Positions 15,441 through 24,589 of a stretch of DNA of 56,933 nt are shown here, in pieces (position 1 is the stretch's first letter; each line of letters starts with the position of its first letter). The notes below the pieces were generated by a model that saw only the letters and a list, made by a program, of their open reading frames with translations, made no database searches and was not told the origin of the DNA. The stretch spans positions 1 to 56,933 of the forward strand of contig JAFWQF010000046.1 in assembly GCA_017509205.1 (NCBI GenBank), given 5' to 3'. The stretch comes from Clostridiales bacterium. Lineage in GTDB: Bacteria; Bacillota; Clostridia; Saccharofermentanales; Saccharofermentanaceae. The translations under genes and the position numbers were made by a program.

Positions 15441-16409
15441 ATGGATAAGAAAAAACTCGTAAAACAGCTCCTGGTAATCTTTCTCGTTGTAGCTCTTTTC
15501 GCGGGAATGGATCTTTGCATTTACCATCTTTTCATTAAGAGAGTCACGAGCCATCATTCTCCCGGCATGCAGAAGATGAGCGTGGAAGTTAAGAACTATG
15601 TGCCTTTCACAGGCTCGGAAAATGTTTTTTCGGCAGCGGATGCAACCAGACTTGAAGGAAAGATCCCGGTAATAGACGGCGCTGCAGCCCTGCTTCCGAT
15701 GTATGCGGGATTCGTTGAGAGCATCTATCCTGAAAGTTCGGTCATCTTAAAAGGCGGCAGCTACGCTCCGGAAAGCGCGATGCATTACACGAATACCAGA
15801 GGTGCATACAAGGACATCGTAGACGGCAAGGCGGACATCATCATCTGTGCGCAGCCTTCAGACGAACAGCTAAAATATGCGGCCGACAACGGCGTAGAGC
15901 TTGAGATGGTAAAGATCGGAAGCGATGCTTTTGTGTTCATCGTAAACGAGACCAACCCTGTTTCGGACATTACCATCGACCAGATCAGAGGCATCTATTC
16001 AGGAAAGATAAAGAACTGGAAAGAGCTCGGGGGAAAAGACATTCCGATAGCTGCAATGCACAGGAATAAGGGGAGCGGGTCTCAGACGGCTCTCGAAAAA
16101 CTCATGGGGAACGAGCCGATCAAGCCTGATTACACGACTCTTTTCGGAAGTCCGATAGGCTTCTCGTTCAGATACTATGTAACCGGAATGCTGGGTGAAG
16201 GAGGAGTGAAGATCCTTAAGATCAATGGCATTGAGCCTACAACCCAGACAATCGCTGACGGATCATATCCCATTGCCGGCGGTGTTTACGCGATATACCG
16301 CAAGGGCGAGACAAATGAGAATGTTTACAAGGCAGTTGATTTTATGCTCTCACCGCGGGGCCAGAAAATAATCGAACAAAGCGGATATATACCTGTAAAT
16401 GTCAACTAA
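15441..16409 (+). CDS. PstS-like phosphate-type substrate-binding protein, membrane-anchored
   Basis: The 322-residue protein has an uncleaved-looking N-terminal helix (about 9-30) and a type-II periplasmic-binding fold of the PstS family. Visible landmarks are IPVIDGAAALLPMYAGF at the start of the fold, ADIIICAQPSDEQL, the hinge region with RNKGSGSQTALEKLM (an anion-binding GSGS) and the C-terminal SPRGQKIIEQSGYIPV. No PstC, PstA or PstB gene is nearby, so it may serve a distant transporter, sense an anion, or bind another ligand. Confidence 0.85.
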   Translation: MDKKKLVKQLLVIFLVVALFAGMDLCIYHLFIKRVTSHHSPGMQKMSVEVKNYVPFTGSENVFSAADATRLEGKIPVIDGAAALLPMYAGFVESIYPESSVILKGGSYAPESAMHYTNTRGAYKDIVDGKADIIICAQPSDEQLKYAADNGVELEMVKIGSDAFVFIVNETNPVSDITIDQIRGIYSGKIKNWKELGGKDIPIAAMHRNKGSGSQTALEKLMGNEPIKPDYTTLFGSPIGFSFRYYVTGMLGEGGVKILKINGIEPTTQTIADGSYPIAGGVYAIYRKGETNENVYKAVDFMLSPRGQKIIEQSGYIPVNVN

Positions 16410-16466
16410 ACATGCTATTATCATAATATGCTTATCTGAGGGGATTTAGGCGTCAGGAGGTGTGTT

Positions 16467-17189
16467 ATGAAGCGAGTGATTCCTGTCTTATCGGCAGTTC
16501 TTTGTTTGGTCTTGTTATGCTCATGCAATAAAGCGGCATATTCCACCGTAGCCACATCAACGGTGGAAACAACCGAAACAACAGCTGCGCCGACCACGAC
16601 AACCACTCCGGATCCAACTCCGACTCCTTCGCCTGCACAGAAGGCAAAGGTCACGGATGCGGTCAGAAAGACCTATAAAGCAACCAACTACGATTACATC
16701 TATAAGATCCCCGAGGTCACCATTGAAGGCATGGACATGACTGCCATCAATGCAAAGATCAAGAGTGAAGTGCTTGCCACCCAGAAAAAGAACAAGAAGG
16801 GAATGCCGAAGAACATCAAGAATTTCGGCTCGACATATACGTCTTTCAATGACGGCAGGATCTTATCAATATGCGTTGCCTCATACAGAAGACCTGAAGA
16901 CATGTCATATCTCCCCGTATTCAATGTCTATAACATTGCTCTGGATACAGGCAAGCTTCTGACACCTGCGGAATTCATAGCCATGCAGGGATTAAAGGAC
17001 GACGAATTCTTCTCTATGGTAAAGGCAAAAGGCATCAAGACATATAAGAACCTGTCGTATTCATACATCCGTCCGTTCTATTCGAAGACGGGAAAACTCT
17101 GCCTCATCACGATAGCTAAGAACGGAACACAAAAGTGTTATTACTCGACAACGGGAGACATTTGCGTTATCCCGGTCGAACTCGCATAA
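16467..17189 (+). CDS. Lipoprotein with Thr/Pro-rich linker, paralogue of the 13839 lipoprotein
   Basis: The 240-residue protein has a lipobox LCSC (Cys20), then a Thr-rich and TPTP-rich linker (about residues 28-55), then a single copy of the domain also found at the C-terminus of the 13839-14960 protein. It lacks the first domain of its paralogue. AGGAGG 6 bases before 16467 supports the start. The two paralogues flank the small membrane proteins and the PstS-like gene. Confidence 0.85.
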   Translation: MKRVIPVLSAVLCLVLLCSCNKAAYSTVATSTVETTETTAAPTTTTTPDPTPTPSPAQKAKVTDAVRKTYKATNYDYIYKIPEVTIEGMDMTAINAKIKSEVLATQKKNKKGMPKNIKNFGSTYTSFNDGRILSICVASYRRPEDMSYLPVFNVYNIALDTGKLLTPAEFIAMQGLKDDEFFSMVKAKGIKTYKNLSYSYIRPFYSKTGKLCLITIAKNGTQKCYYSTTGDICVIPVELA

Positions 17190-17303
17190 GAAAAGCAACC
17201 AGAACTAACATCTGAAAGCTCCGAATGTTAACTGCGGTTGGTGGACGCCCGCAGCTTATGCATTTACACTGTTGTTAAGAATAATTGCATAGGTGGGATA
17301 TGT

Positions 17304-18410
17304 ATGAGAAAACACTATTTGGACAACATCAGATGGGTCACGGTTGTGATCGTTTTGCTCTATCACGTTCTTTATATGTACAACGCGGAGGGGATCCTAG
17401 GCGGAGTCGGAAAGATAACTGACCTGAGCGTTCAGCACTACGACGTATTAATGTACCTTGTTTACCCCTGGATAATGCCGGTCCTGTACATTGTTGCGGG
17501 CATCAGCTCAAGGATCGTTCTCGATAAGCATACAAACAAGGAATTCATCAGGAGCAGGACAAGAAAACTCCTGGTCCCTTCGACGATCGGCGTTTTCGTC
17601 TTCCACTTCATCCAGGGATACGTCAGCATGTCGTTCGGCAACGCATTTGAGGAACTTTCCAAAGCGGGCGTTCCGGGCCCTGTGATATTTTTGATAATGG
17701 TTGCTTCGGGAAGCGGCGTCCTTTGGTTCTGCCATCTCCTCTGGATCTACAGCCTGATCCTTGTTCTTATCCGTAAGATCGAAAAAGGCCGTCTTTTGAG
17801 TCTTGGCGCAAAGGCACCTCTATGGCTCATCTTGCTGCTCTTCTTCCCGCTGTGGGGAGCAGCCCAGATCCTCAATGCGCCCATAATACCGGTCTACAGA
17901 TTCGGATATTATCTTGCATTCTTCCTGGTAGGATACTATGTATTCTCAAATGATGAAGTCATTGAAAAGCTCAAGAAATATGCAGTCTGGTTTATGGCGG
18001 CAGGCTCTGCTTTATGTGTGGCATTTGCAGTGATCTATTTCTGGGTAAGCGGCGGAATGAACTATGCGGAAAAGCCGGTAAACGTCGGCCCTCTCTATGT
18101 TGCCTGCTCTTATATCGGATCGCTTGCGATGATCGCGGGATTCGCGAAGTTCGGAGACATCAGCAACAGGTTTACTGAGTGGATGAGCAAAAGGAGCTTC
18201 GGACTTTACGTTTTCCATTACCTCGGCATCTCGTCGATGGCGCTCATTTTCGCAAAGCCCGGATTGTTGCCGGCACCTCTTTGCTATATCATCAGCTTAA
18301 TAGCAGGATTCGCGTTCGGATACGGCCTCTATGAACTTATCTCAAGGATCCCGTTCTACCGCTGGGCCGTACTGGGTATAAAGAAGGAGAAAAAGCATGT
18401 TCAAGGATAA
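17304..18410 (+). CDS. Membrane acyltransferase (acyltransferase family 3)
   Basis: The 368-residue protein has about ten membrane helices. It begins RKHYLDNIRWVTVVIVLLYH, the typical start of acyltransferase-3 proteins; the histidine of this segment is essential in the family. Such enzymes O-acylate cell-surface or secreted carbohydrates. The start at 17304 is chosen because AGGTGGG precedes it; an in-frame ATG at 17238 has no ribosome site. It overlaps the downstream XRE-AbrB regulator by 14 bases. Confidence 0.85.
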   Translation: MRKHYLDNIRWVTVVIVLLYHVLYMYNAEGILGGVGKITDLSVQHYDVLMYLVYPWIMPVLYIVAGISSRIVLDKHTNKEFIRSRTRKLLVPSTIGVFVFHFIQGYVSMSFGNAFEELSKAGVPGPVIFLIMVASGSGVLWFCHLLWIYSLILVLIRKIEKGRLLSLGAKAPLWLILLLFFPLWGAAQILNAPIIPVYRFGYYLAFFLVGYYVFSNDEVIEKLKKYAVWFMAAGSALCVAFAVIYFWVSGGMNYAEKPVNVGPLYVACSYIGSLAMIAGFAKFGDISNRFTEWMSKRSFGLYVFHYLGISSMALIFAKPGLLPAPLCYIISLIAGFAFGYGLYELISRIPFYRWAVLGIKKEKKHVQG

Positions 18411-18828
18411 TCTGGTCCATCTTCGCAAGATAAAGCAGCTGACACAGGAAGACGTCGCCGACAAGGTTGGTGTCTCGAGGCAGGCCGTTGCAAAGTGGGA
18501 ATCCGGAGAGACAGTTCCGGATCTTGATAAATGCAGGCTCCTGGCTGAGCTTTTCGGCGTGACATTGGACGACCTTGCAAACTTTGAACCTGAAGAGAAT
18601 TACGGACTTGGTGTTCCGCCAAAGGGCAAGCACATGTTCGGTATGGTCACGGTCGGCGACAAGGGCCAGATCGTGATCCCTGCCAAGGCCCGCAAGCTTT
18701 TCGAGATATCCGCAGGAGACCAGCTGGTCATAGTAGGTGATGAGGGTCAGGGTCTGGCTATCCTGAAACCCGAGTATTTCCTGTCCATGGCCCAAATGAT
18801 CGAAAAAGAGAAAACAGGCAACAGATAA
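18397..18828 (+). CDS. XRE helix-turn-helix fused to an AbrB-type domain
   Basis: The 143-residue protein has an XRE helix-turn-helix at residues about 7-60 (QLTQEDVADKVGVSRQAVAK). A SpoVT-AbrB swapped-hairpin domain spans about 80-125 (VTVGDKGQIVIPAKARKLF). Both halves can bind DNA, so a dimer could recognise two kinds of half-site. AAGGAG lies 7 bases before 18397, inside the acyltransferase gene. The overlap suggests it regulates, or is co-regulated with, surface acylation. Confidence 0.85.
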   Translation: MFKDNLVHLRKIKQLTQEDVADKVGVSRQAVAKWESGETVPDLDKCRLLAELFGVTLDDLANFEPEENYGLGVPPKGKHMFGMVTVGDKGQIVIPAKARKLFEISAGDQLVIVGDEGQGLAILKPEYFLSMAQMIEKEKTGNR

Positions 18829-18885
18829 TTCCCGCAAGTGGTAAACTCTTTATATTAAATAAGAGTAACCGGACGGGGGAACTTC

Positions 18886-19803
18886 ATGTACTATAAGATC
18901 GGAGAAAGGATCGAGCCTTTCGAGCCTGAATCATTTGAGAATATACCTTTCCAGTATGTAGCCGTTATCACTTCCGAAGAGTGGATAAACTCGAACCGCA
19001 AGTTCAACATGGGGATCGAGTGGGACCTCAATGTCAATGAGATCACCAGTACCGGTGCGGAAGTAAATATCGACTCATTAACCGGAACGTTCTGCATTCC
19101 GAGCCGCAAGGTATTTTCCGAAAGATATCATAACTTCGCGTTTGCCCTGGATGAGAAGGGCATCGTTTTCATCGACGATGAAGGCTTTGCTTCCAAGATA
19201 ATCGAGCGCATCTCCAAGACGAAGAAGTACATCAATCCCTGCCTTGAGAAGTTCCTCTATGACTTCCTCGAGAGCATAATCCACAGGGACTATAAGATCT
19301 TAGAGCAGTTTGAGCTCAAGCTCGATGCGATGGAAGATGAGATCTTAAACGGTGATAACGAGGACTCCATCAAGGAGCTCAGTGAGATCAGGAGCAACAT
19401 AAGAGATCTGCGCATACATTATGCCCAGCTCCTTGACCTGAGCCAGGAGCTTGAGGAAAACGAGAACGAGTTCTTCAGCGAGAACAACGAAAGATACTTC
19501 CATCTTGTCTGTCAGAGAGTTCAGACACTCTACGACATGACGACCTCGCTGTCAGATTACACGACTCAGATTAGAGACCTTAACCAGGCACAGATCGACT
19601 TAAAGCAGAACAAGATAATGACGGTCCTCACGGTCATTACCAGTATCTTCATGCCGCTTACTCTCATTGCAGGCTGGTACGGAATGAACTTCGTTTACAT
19701 GCCGGAATTCCAGTCTCCGATTGCTTATCCGATAGTTATTGGCATAAGCATTGTGATAGTCGTCGCGAGCCTTATCTTCTTTAAAAAGAAGAAGTGGCTG
19801 TAA
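18886..19803 (+). CDS. corA: CorA-family magnesium/divalent cation transporter
   Basis: The 305-residue protein has a long acidic, helical cytoplasmic N-terminal region and two C-terminal membrane helices. The family signature YGMNF (Gly266-Met267-Asn268) stands between the helices, and a basic tail KKKKWL ends the protein. CorA proteins form pentameric Mg channels gated by the cytoplasmic domain. GACGGGGG-type sequence precedes the ATG. It stands alone, next to the potassium-uptake genes. Confidence 0.9.
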   Translation: MYYKIGERIEPFEPESFENIPFQYVAVITSEEWINSNRKFNMGIEWDLNVNEITSTGAEVNIDSLTGTFCIPSRKVFSERYHNFAFALDEKGIVFIDDEGFASKIIERISKTKKYINPCLEKFLYDFLESIIHRDYKILEQFELKLDAMEDEILNGDNEDSIKELSEIRSNIRDLRIHYAQLLDLSQELEENENEFFSENNERYFHLVCQRVQTLYDMTTSLSDYTTQIRDLNQAQIDLKQNKIMTVLTVITSIFMPLTLIAGWYGMNFVYMPEFQSPIAYPIVIGISIVIVVASLIFFKKKKWL

Positions 19804-19876
19804 CGGAGTCTTTAGTTAGTGATATACTTCTGAACAGGAATACAACTGACTTTATAAGTCTTGTTGGAGGGAAGAT

Positions 19877-21205
19877 ATGGCGTTTCTGCCAAAGAAGATA
19901 ACATCATCACAGATAATCGTTCTCGGCTTTCTGGGCGCGATACTGATAGGAGCACTGCTGCTCATGCTCCCGTTTGCGACTGCGGACGGCAAGGGCGCAT
20001 CTTTTGGCGATGCTCTTTTCACTGCAACTTCAGCCACATGCGTTACCGGTCTGATCGTTCAGGATACCGCTACATACTGGTCGTACTTCGGTCAGGCAGT
20101 GATCCTTATCATGATCCAGATCGGAGGAATGGGCGTCGTAACCATGGCGGTCGCGATATCCGTTGCTTCAGGCAAGAAGATCGGACTCATGCAGAGGAGT
20201 ACGATGCAGGAGGCTATCTCAGCTCCGAAGATGGGCGGCATCGTACAGCTTACCGGATTCATTCTTAAGACGACCGCAGTGATCGAGTTCCTGGGCGCCG
20301 TTTGTATGGCTCCCGTTTTCTGCAGGGAATTCGGCCTCGGAAAAGGCATATGGTATTCGGTGTTCCATTCCGTTTCGGCATTCTGCAATGCAGGCTTCGA
20401 CCTGATGGGCGCTAAAGAGAAGTTCTCTTCGCTCACGTATTTCATTGACAATCCTCTGATCAACATCGTGATCATGACGCTCATCATCGTGGGCGGTATC
20501 GGTTTCCTTGTATGGGAAGACGTCAAGACTAACAGGCACCATTTCAGAAAGTACCGCATGCAGTCAAAGCTAGTTCTTATTACTTCAGCTATCCTGATAG
20601 TACTGCCTGCGATCAGTTTCTTTGTTTCCGATTTCGCAGGGATGCCCCTGAAGACAAGGATCTTAGGTTCGATCTTCCAGTCGGTTACCACCAGAACGGC
20701 AGGCTTTAACACTGCAGACCTGACAAAGCTCGGTTCAGGCAACACAGCGGTCATGATCGTACTGATGCTCATCGGAGGATCTCCGGGATCCACCGCAGGC
20801 GGTATGAAGACAACGACACTGGCTGTCCTCATCCTGACTGCCGTTTCCGTTTTCAGACGCAAGGAGCACACCAACTTTGCAGGCAGGAGCATAGCGGACA
20901 GCGTCATGCGCAATGCGATTGCGATAGTCACGATGTATGTAGCGCTTTTCCTTACCGGCGGCGTTGTCATTACCGTTATCGAAAAGCTCCCCATGATGAC
21001 CTGCATGTTTGAGACGGCTTCTGCCATCGGCACGGTGGGACTTACTCTCGGTATCACGCCGTCACTCGGAATGGTTTCACGCATAATACTGATATTCCTC
21101 ATGTACATCGGCAGAGTCGGCGGACTTACGCTGATCTTCTCTGCTTTGACAACGAACCAGAGCAATATGGCAAGACTGCCCCAGGAAAAATTAACAGTCG
21201 GATAA
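19877..21205 (+). CDS. trkH: Trk/Ktr-type potassium uptake membrane subunit
   Basis: The 442-residue protein shows the four pseudo-repeated pore loops of the TrkH/KtrB family: ATSATCVTGLIV, HSVSAFCNAGFDL, QSVTTRTAGFNT and ETASAIGTVGLTLG. Each has the filter glycine. KtrB-like length and the absence of extra N-terminal helices favour the Ktr type. Paired with the RCK subunit gene 12 bases downstream. GGAGGG precedes the ATG. Confidence 0.93.
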   Translation: MAFLPKKITSSQIIVLGFLGAILIGALLLMLPFATADGKGASFGDALFTATSATCVTGLIVQDTATYWSYFGQAVILIMIQIGGMGVVTMAVAISVASGKKIGLMQRSTMQEAISAPKMGGIVQLTGFILKTTAVIEFLGAVCMAPVFCREFGLGKGIWYSVFHSVSAFCNAGFDLMGAKEKFSSLTYFIDNPLINIVIMTLIIVGGIGFLVWEDVKTNRHHFRKYRMQSKLVLITSAILIVLPAISFFVSDFAGMPLKTRILGSIFQSVTTRTAGFNTADLTKLGSGNTAVMIVLMLIGGSPGSTAGGMKTTTLAVLILTAVSVFRRKEHTNFAGRSIADSVMRNAIAIVTMYVALFLTGGVVITVIEKLPMMTCMFETASAIGTVGLTLGITPSLGMVSRIILIFLMYIGRVGGLTLIFSALTTNQSNMARLPQEKLTVG

Positions 21206-21217
21206 GGAGATAAAAAC

Positions 21218-21865
21218 ATGAAATCAATCTTATTGATCGGTTTGGGACGTTTCGGAAAGTATGTCGCTAAAAAGCTCAATGACCTGAACCATCAGGTAAT
21301 GGCAGTCGATACGGATGAGGACCGCGTAAATGCGATCCTGCCGTTCGTAACCAATGCCCAGATCGGTGACAGTACGAACCAGGAATTCATGGAGTCCCTG
21401 GGCGTTGATAACTACGATGTCTGCATCGTTGCCATCGGAGATAATTTTCAGAGCTCGCTCGAGACGGCTTTCCTTCTTAAGGAACTCGGTGCAAAGAAGG
21501 TAATTGCCCGTGCTTCCAAGGGCACGCAGGAGAAGATCCTCTTAAGGAACGGAGCCGACCAGGTCGTCTATCCTGAAAAGCAGCTCGCCGCATGGTGCGC
21601 GATCACCTGCACGTCAGACAGCATCATGGACTACATTGCGCTCAACAAGGAGTTCGCGATCTTTGAAATGGCCGTTCCTTCGGAATGGTACGGCAGGAGC
21701 GTCATCGAGATCGACATCAGAAAGAAGTACGGCATCAACATCTTAGGCATAATGAAGGACGAGCAGCTCAACACTTACATTCTGCCCGATACGGTATTTG
21801 AGCCCAACACATCCGTTCTCGTACTCGGAACGGACAAGGCAGTCCATAAGGCATTCAAGGTATAA
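21218..21865 (+). CDS. trkA: Trk/Ktr potassium uptake regulatory subunit (RCK protein)
   Basis: The 215-residue protein has a Rossmann RCK_N domain with IGLGRFGKYVAKKL and a conserved acidic residue after the second strand (AVDTDEDR), then an RCK_C domain from about residue 135. It binds nucleotides, and possibly cyclic-di-AMP through RCK_C, to gate the membrane subunit encoded just upstream. A single RCK unit of this length matches KtrA/KtrC. Confidence 0.93.
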   Translation: MKSILLIGLGRFGKYVAKKLNDLNHQVMAVDTDEDRVNAILPFVTNAQIGDSTNQEFMESLGVDNYDVCIVAIGDNFQSSLETAFLLKELGAKKVIARASKGTQEKILLRNGADQVVYPEKQLAAWCAITCTSDSIMDYIALNKEFAIFEMAVPSEWYGRSVIEIDIRKKYGINILGIMKDEQLNTYILPDTVFEPNTSVLVLGTDKAVHKAFKV

Positions 21866-21869
21866 GGGA

Positions 21870-22772
21870 TTACTTCTCTTTTCCGGGCTGCAGGCTCAGT
21901 ACGATTATCGCAGCGAAAACAAGAATTATTCCAAGGACCGCAGGAACCCCTGCGGTCTCTTTCATTACGAAGAAACCGAAAAGCGTGGCGGCGGCAGGCT
22001 CGACCGTGGCGAGCACCGCAGCTCTGCTTGCTGTCGTCCTGTTAAGCCCCAAGGTGTAGAGAAGGAACGGGATGACTGCGGTAACTATCGCTGTCAGGAC
22101 TATGAATCCGAAGAGCTTCGGCATGCTTTCCGCGGCCGATATCTTTGCTGCGAGATCAGCCGGGTCAGCTACGAATATGGAGCCTAAACCCGCGATCAGG
22201 AATGTGTAGCAGGTAACGGTGAACGGGCTGTATTTCTTCAGCGCGAACGTTCCGAAGATGCTGTAAAGGCCGTATCCAAGGCCCGAACCGAGGCCTACGA
22301 GCACACCTATGACCGTAACCTTTCCGCCGAATCCGGATACCAGTACGCATCCTGCGAAAGCCAGAACGAGGGCAATTATCTTTCTTGAGGTTATCTTTTC
22401 CTTGAGGAAGATTACTGACAGAACCATTACCCAGATCGGCGAAGTGTAGAGCAGGATCGCCGCCGTGGACATGGTCATTAGACGTATGGCGGTGAAGTAG
22501 CAGCAGGTGAAAAAGAGGATGCTCACAAGGCCGAGAGCAAGAAACAGCGGAATGTCTTTGAAGCTGATCTTAAAGCCTTTCGGATCTTTTATGAGCAGTA
22601 TCAGAGCGAATATGATTCCTGCCGTGACGAGTCTTACGCAGGCGACCTGGATAGAAGTGAACCCGAGGCCGTTCAGATGGCGCACGAATATTCCCATGCT
22701 GCCCCAGAACAGGCCGGCAATGATTATCAGGATATCGCCCATCGGGCTCTTTTTCGCAGCATCGTTTTCCAT
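21870..22772 (-). CDS. EamA-family (DMT) permease
   Basis: The 300-residue protein has ten hydrophobic segments forming two EamA repeats. Typical features are GLFWGSMGIFVRHLNG at the start and the second repeat beginning GLGSGLGYGLYSIFGTFAL. Members export or import small metabolites such as amino acids; the substrate is unknown. The start at 22772 is chosen over an in-frame upstream start because the family begins at this point. The gene ends 4 bases from the end of the convergent potassium-uptake gene, leaving no room for separate terminators. Confidence 0.88.
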   Translation of the reverse strand: MENDAAKKSPMGDILIIIAGLFWGSMGIFVRHLNGLGFTSIQVACVRLVTAGIIFALILLIKDPKGFKISFKDIPLFLALGLVSILFFTCCYFTAIRLMTMSTAAILLYTSPIWVMVLSVIFLKEKITSRKIIALVLAFAGCVLVSGFGGKVTVIGVLVGLGSGLGYGLYSIFGTFALKKYSPFTVTCYTFLIAGLGSIFVADPADLAAKISAAESMPKLFGFIVLTAIVTAVIPFLLYTLGLNRTTASRAAVLATVEPAAATLFGFFVMKETAGVPAVLGIILVFAAIIVLSLQPGKEK

Positions 22773-22845
22773 ACGCCCGATTATAACATGCAGCTCTAGT
22801 GTTACAATTGTTGATAGCAAAATGCCGTTTGCGGAGGATTTGTTC

Positions 22846-23871
22846 TTGGATAAAAAGACCGGTTCGAAGATAAAGAAGATCATCAAGATAACGGTGATCG
22901 TGGTCCTGCTGTTACAGATAATCATCTATAACGGGGCAAGGCTGTATTTCAGACTGCCCGTAAAGGACTATTACGGCATCTCCGAGAGAGAGTTTCAGAT
23001 CCCCGGCCTTTCGCAGAAAATGGTGCCGCAGGGCCTTGCTTATCTGGATGACGGAACATTTCTCATCGGCGGCTATCAGAGTAACGGAGCGCCTTCGCGC
23101 ATATACAGATTTGACAGCAAAAGAAACAAAGAGGCAGGCTATGTCGTGCTCGGAGACGAGAACGGCACACCGGTCGCACCGCATGCCGGCGGCCTCGCAG
23201 TACACGGGGCATATGTGTATGTGACAGGTGAAGACGCGTGCATCTATATCTACAGTCTATCTGAAGTCGAGAGCGGTGAGAGCGGCAAGACCCTCAGCAT
23301 GAAGGGAAGGATACATACAACATTCGGCGATGACAAGATCGAACCTGCGTGGATCTGCATAACGGAAGACCGCCTGATCACAGGTGAATTCTACAGGGAA
23401 CCGAATTATCCGACACCTGATTCGCACATCTTTACAGGCCCTTCAGGTGAGCAGAACCATGCGCTGGCTCTCAGTTACAAGTTAAACGATCCGAATGGCC
23501 CCGATTTCAGTGTCGAAGCCGTTCCTTCGAAGATATATTCAATACCGGGCCTTGTTCAGGGTATGGCGGTCAAGGACGGAAAGTTCTGGATATCGCAGTC
23601 ATGGGGAGTGGCCAAATCGACTATCCGCTGCTACGATGTTTCAGGAAGCGAAAAGACCGGGACAATGAAGACCGGAATTCACGAAATACCGGTATATACA
23701 TTTGACAGCAGCACGCAGGTTACTTCTTTCGATGCTCCGCCCATGGCAGAGGAGATGGTGTTTGTTGACGGAAGGCTCTACATCATGAGCGAGTCGGCAT
23801 CAGGCAAATACTTCTTCGGAAAGCTTACCGGCGGAAAATGGTGCTACTCGACTGACGTCAGCAGGATCTGA
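22846..23871 (+). CDS. Membrane-anchored beta-propeller-like protein
   Basis: The 341-residue protein has an N-terminal anchor (residues about 9-30) and an extracytoplasmic domain made of repeated strands such as YLDDGTFLIGGYQSNG, GGLAVHGAYVYVTGEDA, LVQGMAVKDGKFWISQSWG and EEMVFVDGRLYIMSES. These look like propeller blades of the NHL/SMP-30/YncE type. The start is a TTG at 22846 with GGAGG 8 bases upstream; an in-frame ATG at 22822 has no ribosome site. It runs 14 bases into the 3' end of the convergent epimerase gene. No function can be assigned. Confidence 0.75.
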   Translation: MDKKTGSKIKKIIKITVIVVLLLQIIIYNGARLYFRLPVKDYYGISEREFQIPGLSQKMVPQGLAYLDDGTFLIGGYQSNGAPSRIYRFDSKRNKEAGYVVLGDENGTPVAPHAGGLAVHGAYVYVTGEDACIYIYSLSEVESGESGKTLSMKGRIHTTFGDDKIEPAWICITEDRLITGEFYREPNYPTPDSHIFTGPSGEQNHALALSYKLNDPNGPDFSVEAVPSKIYSIPGLVQGMAVKDGKFWISQSWGVAKSTIRCYDVSGSEKTGTMKTGIHEIPVYTFDSSTQVTSFDAPPMAEEMVFVDGRLYIMSESASGKYFFGKLTGGKWCYSTDVSRI

Positions 23872-24505
23872 GATAGGCTTCCTCTGGGATGCCGATGTCT
23901 CTTACGATAACTTCTCCCGCATATTCCGGGCCGATGCCGTTTGCAAGCCCCGTCTTCATCTTTCCGAACGTGATGGTGACCGTCGCATGAATGCCCGCGC
24001 CCGTAAGATCACCTGAATCTGAATTGATGCCTGAAGGCATGTCGATCGCTATCACGTGCTTAAATCCTGCACTGTCCGCATCCCTTAAAAGCTGTGCCTT
24101 GTCTTCGCGAAGCCTCGATTTCAGTCCGATGCCGAAGACTGCGTCAACGAGGACATCAAAGCCCTTTAAGTCGAACTTCTGTGCGAATACGGGCGTTGAT
24201 CCGGCTTTCTTATACTCGGATAACTGGTGCAGGAATTCCCAGCTTGCGTGCTCTAAGTTGCCCGTGATCACGACCGCCGGCGGAGTGCTTATCTTTTTGT
24301 TACTGTTCAGGATATTGGCAACACAGATGCCGTCAGCGCCGTTGTTCCCGGTGCCGCAGAGAATGAGGATCTTTTCTGAAGCGAAATGCTCTTCTATGTA
24401 AGATGCGACTTCGCGCGAAGCGTTTTCCATCAGCGTAAGTGACGGAATTCCCATGACATCTATTGCGTAGCGGTCTGCTGCTTTTGCCTGTGTGCCTGTG
24501 ATCAT
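23858..24505 (-). CDS. nnrE: NAD(P)H-hydrate epimerase (YjeF N-terminal domain only)
   Basis: The 215-residue protein has the metabolite-repair signatures SLTLMENASREVASYI, ILCGTGNNGADGICVA (nucleotide loop) and AIDMPSGINSDSG (catalytic region). It interconverts R and S forms of hydrated NAD(P)H. In many bacteria this domain is fused to the ADP/ATP-dependent dehydratase; here it stands alone, so the dehydratase must lie elsewhere. The start is ATG 24505, since the family begins with this segment. Confidence 0.9.
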   Translation of the reverse strand: MITGTQAKAADRYAIDVMGIPSLTLMENASREVASYIEEHFASEKILILCGTGNNGADGICVANILNSNKKISTPPAVVITGNLEHASWEFLHQLSEYKKAGSTPVFAQKFDLKGFDVLVDAVFGIGLKSRLREDKAQLLRDADSAGFKHVIAIDMPSGINSDSGDLTGAGIHATVTITFGKMKTGLANGIGPEYAGEVIVRDIGIPEEAYLRSC

Positions 24506-24532
24506 GTTTTCAATGATATCACACAAAAAACA

Positions 24533-24563
24533 GGACCGCTCCATGGCAAGAGCGGTCCATCTT
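24533..24563. terminator. Bidirectional-looking terminator downstream of cysK
   Basis: GGACCGCTC (24533-24541) and GAGCGGTCC (24550-24558) form a perfect 9-bp stem. On the minus strand it is followed by TGTTTTTTG and would end the metY-cysK transcript; on the plus strand ATCTTTTT follows. Confidence 0.8.
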
Positions 24564-24589
24564 TTTCCAAAAGAGGCAATATTAAATTA

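Noticed and set aside
18845..18866. ACTCTT/AAGAGT inverted repeat before corA
   Set aside because: Only 6-bp arms in AT-rich DNA and no M-box-like structure; not enough to call a regulatory element.
20092..21279. 395-codon open frame on the minus strand
   Set aside because: It lies opposite the trkH gene, whose pore-loop motifs are clear. The minus-strand translation has no ribosome site or family pattern and arises from codon bias.
22507..22845. N-terminal extension of the beta-propeller protein
   Set aside because: The extension overlaps the oppositely oriented EamA gene and its promoter region. The TTG at 22846 has GGAGG at the right distance and begins a normal membrane anchor.
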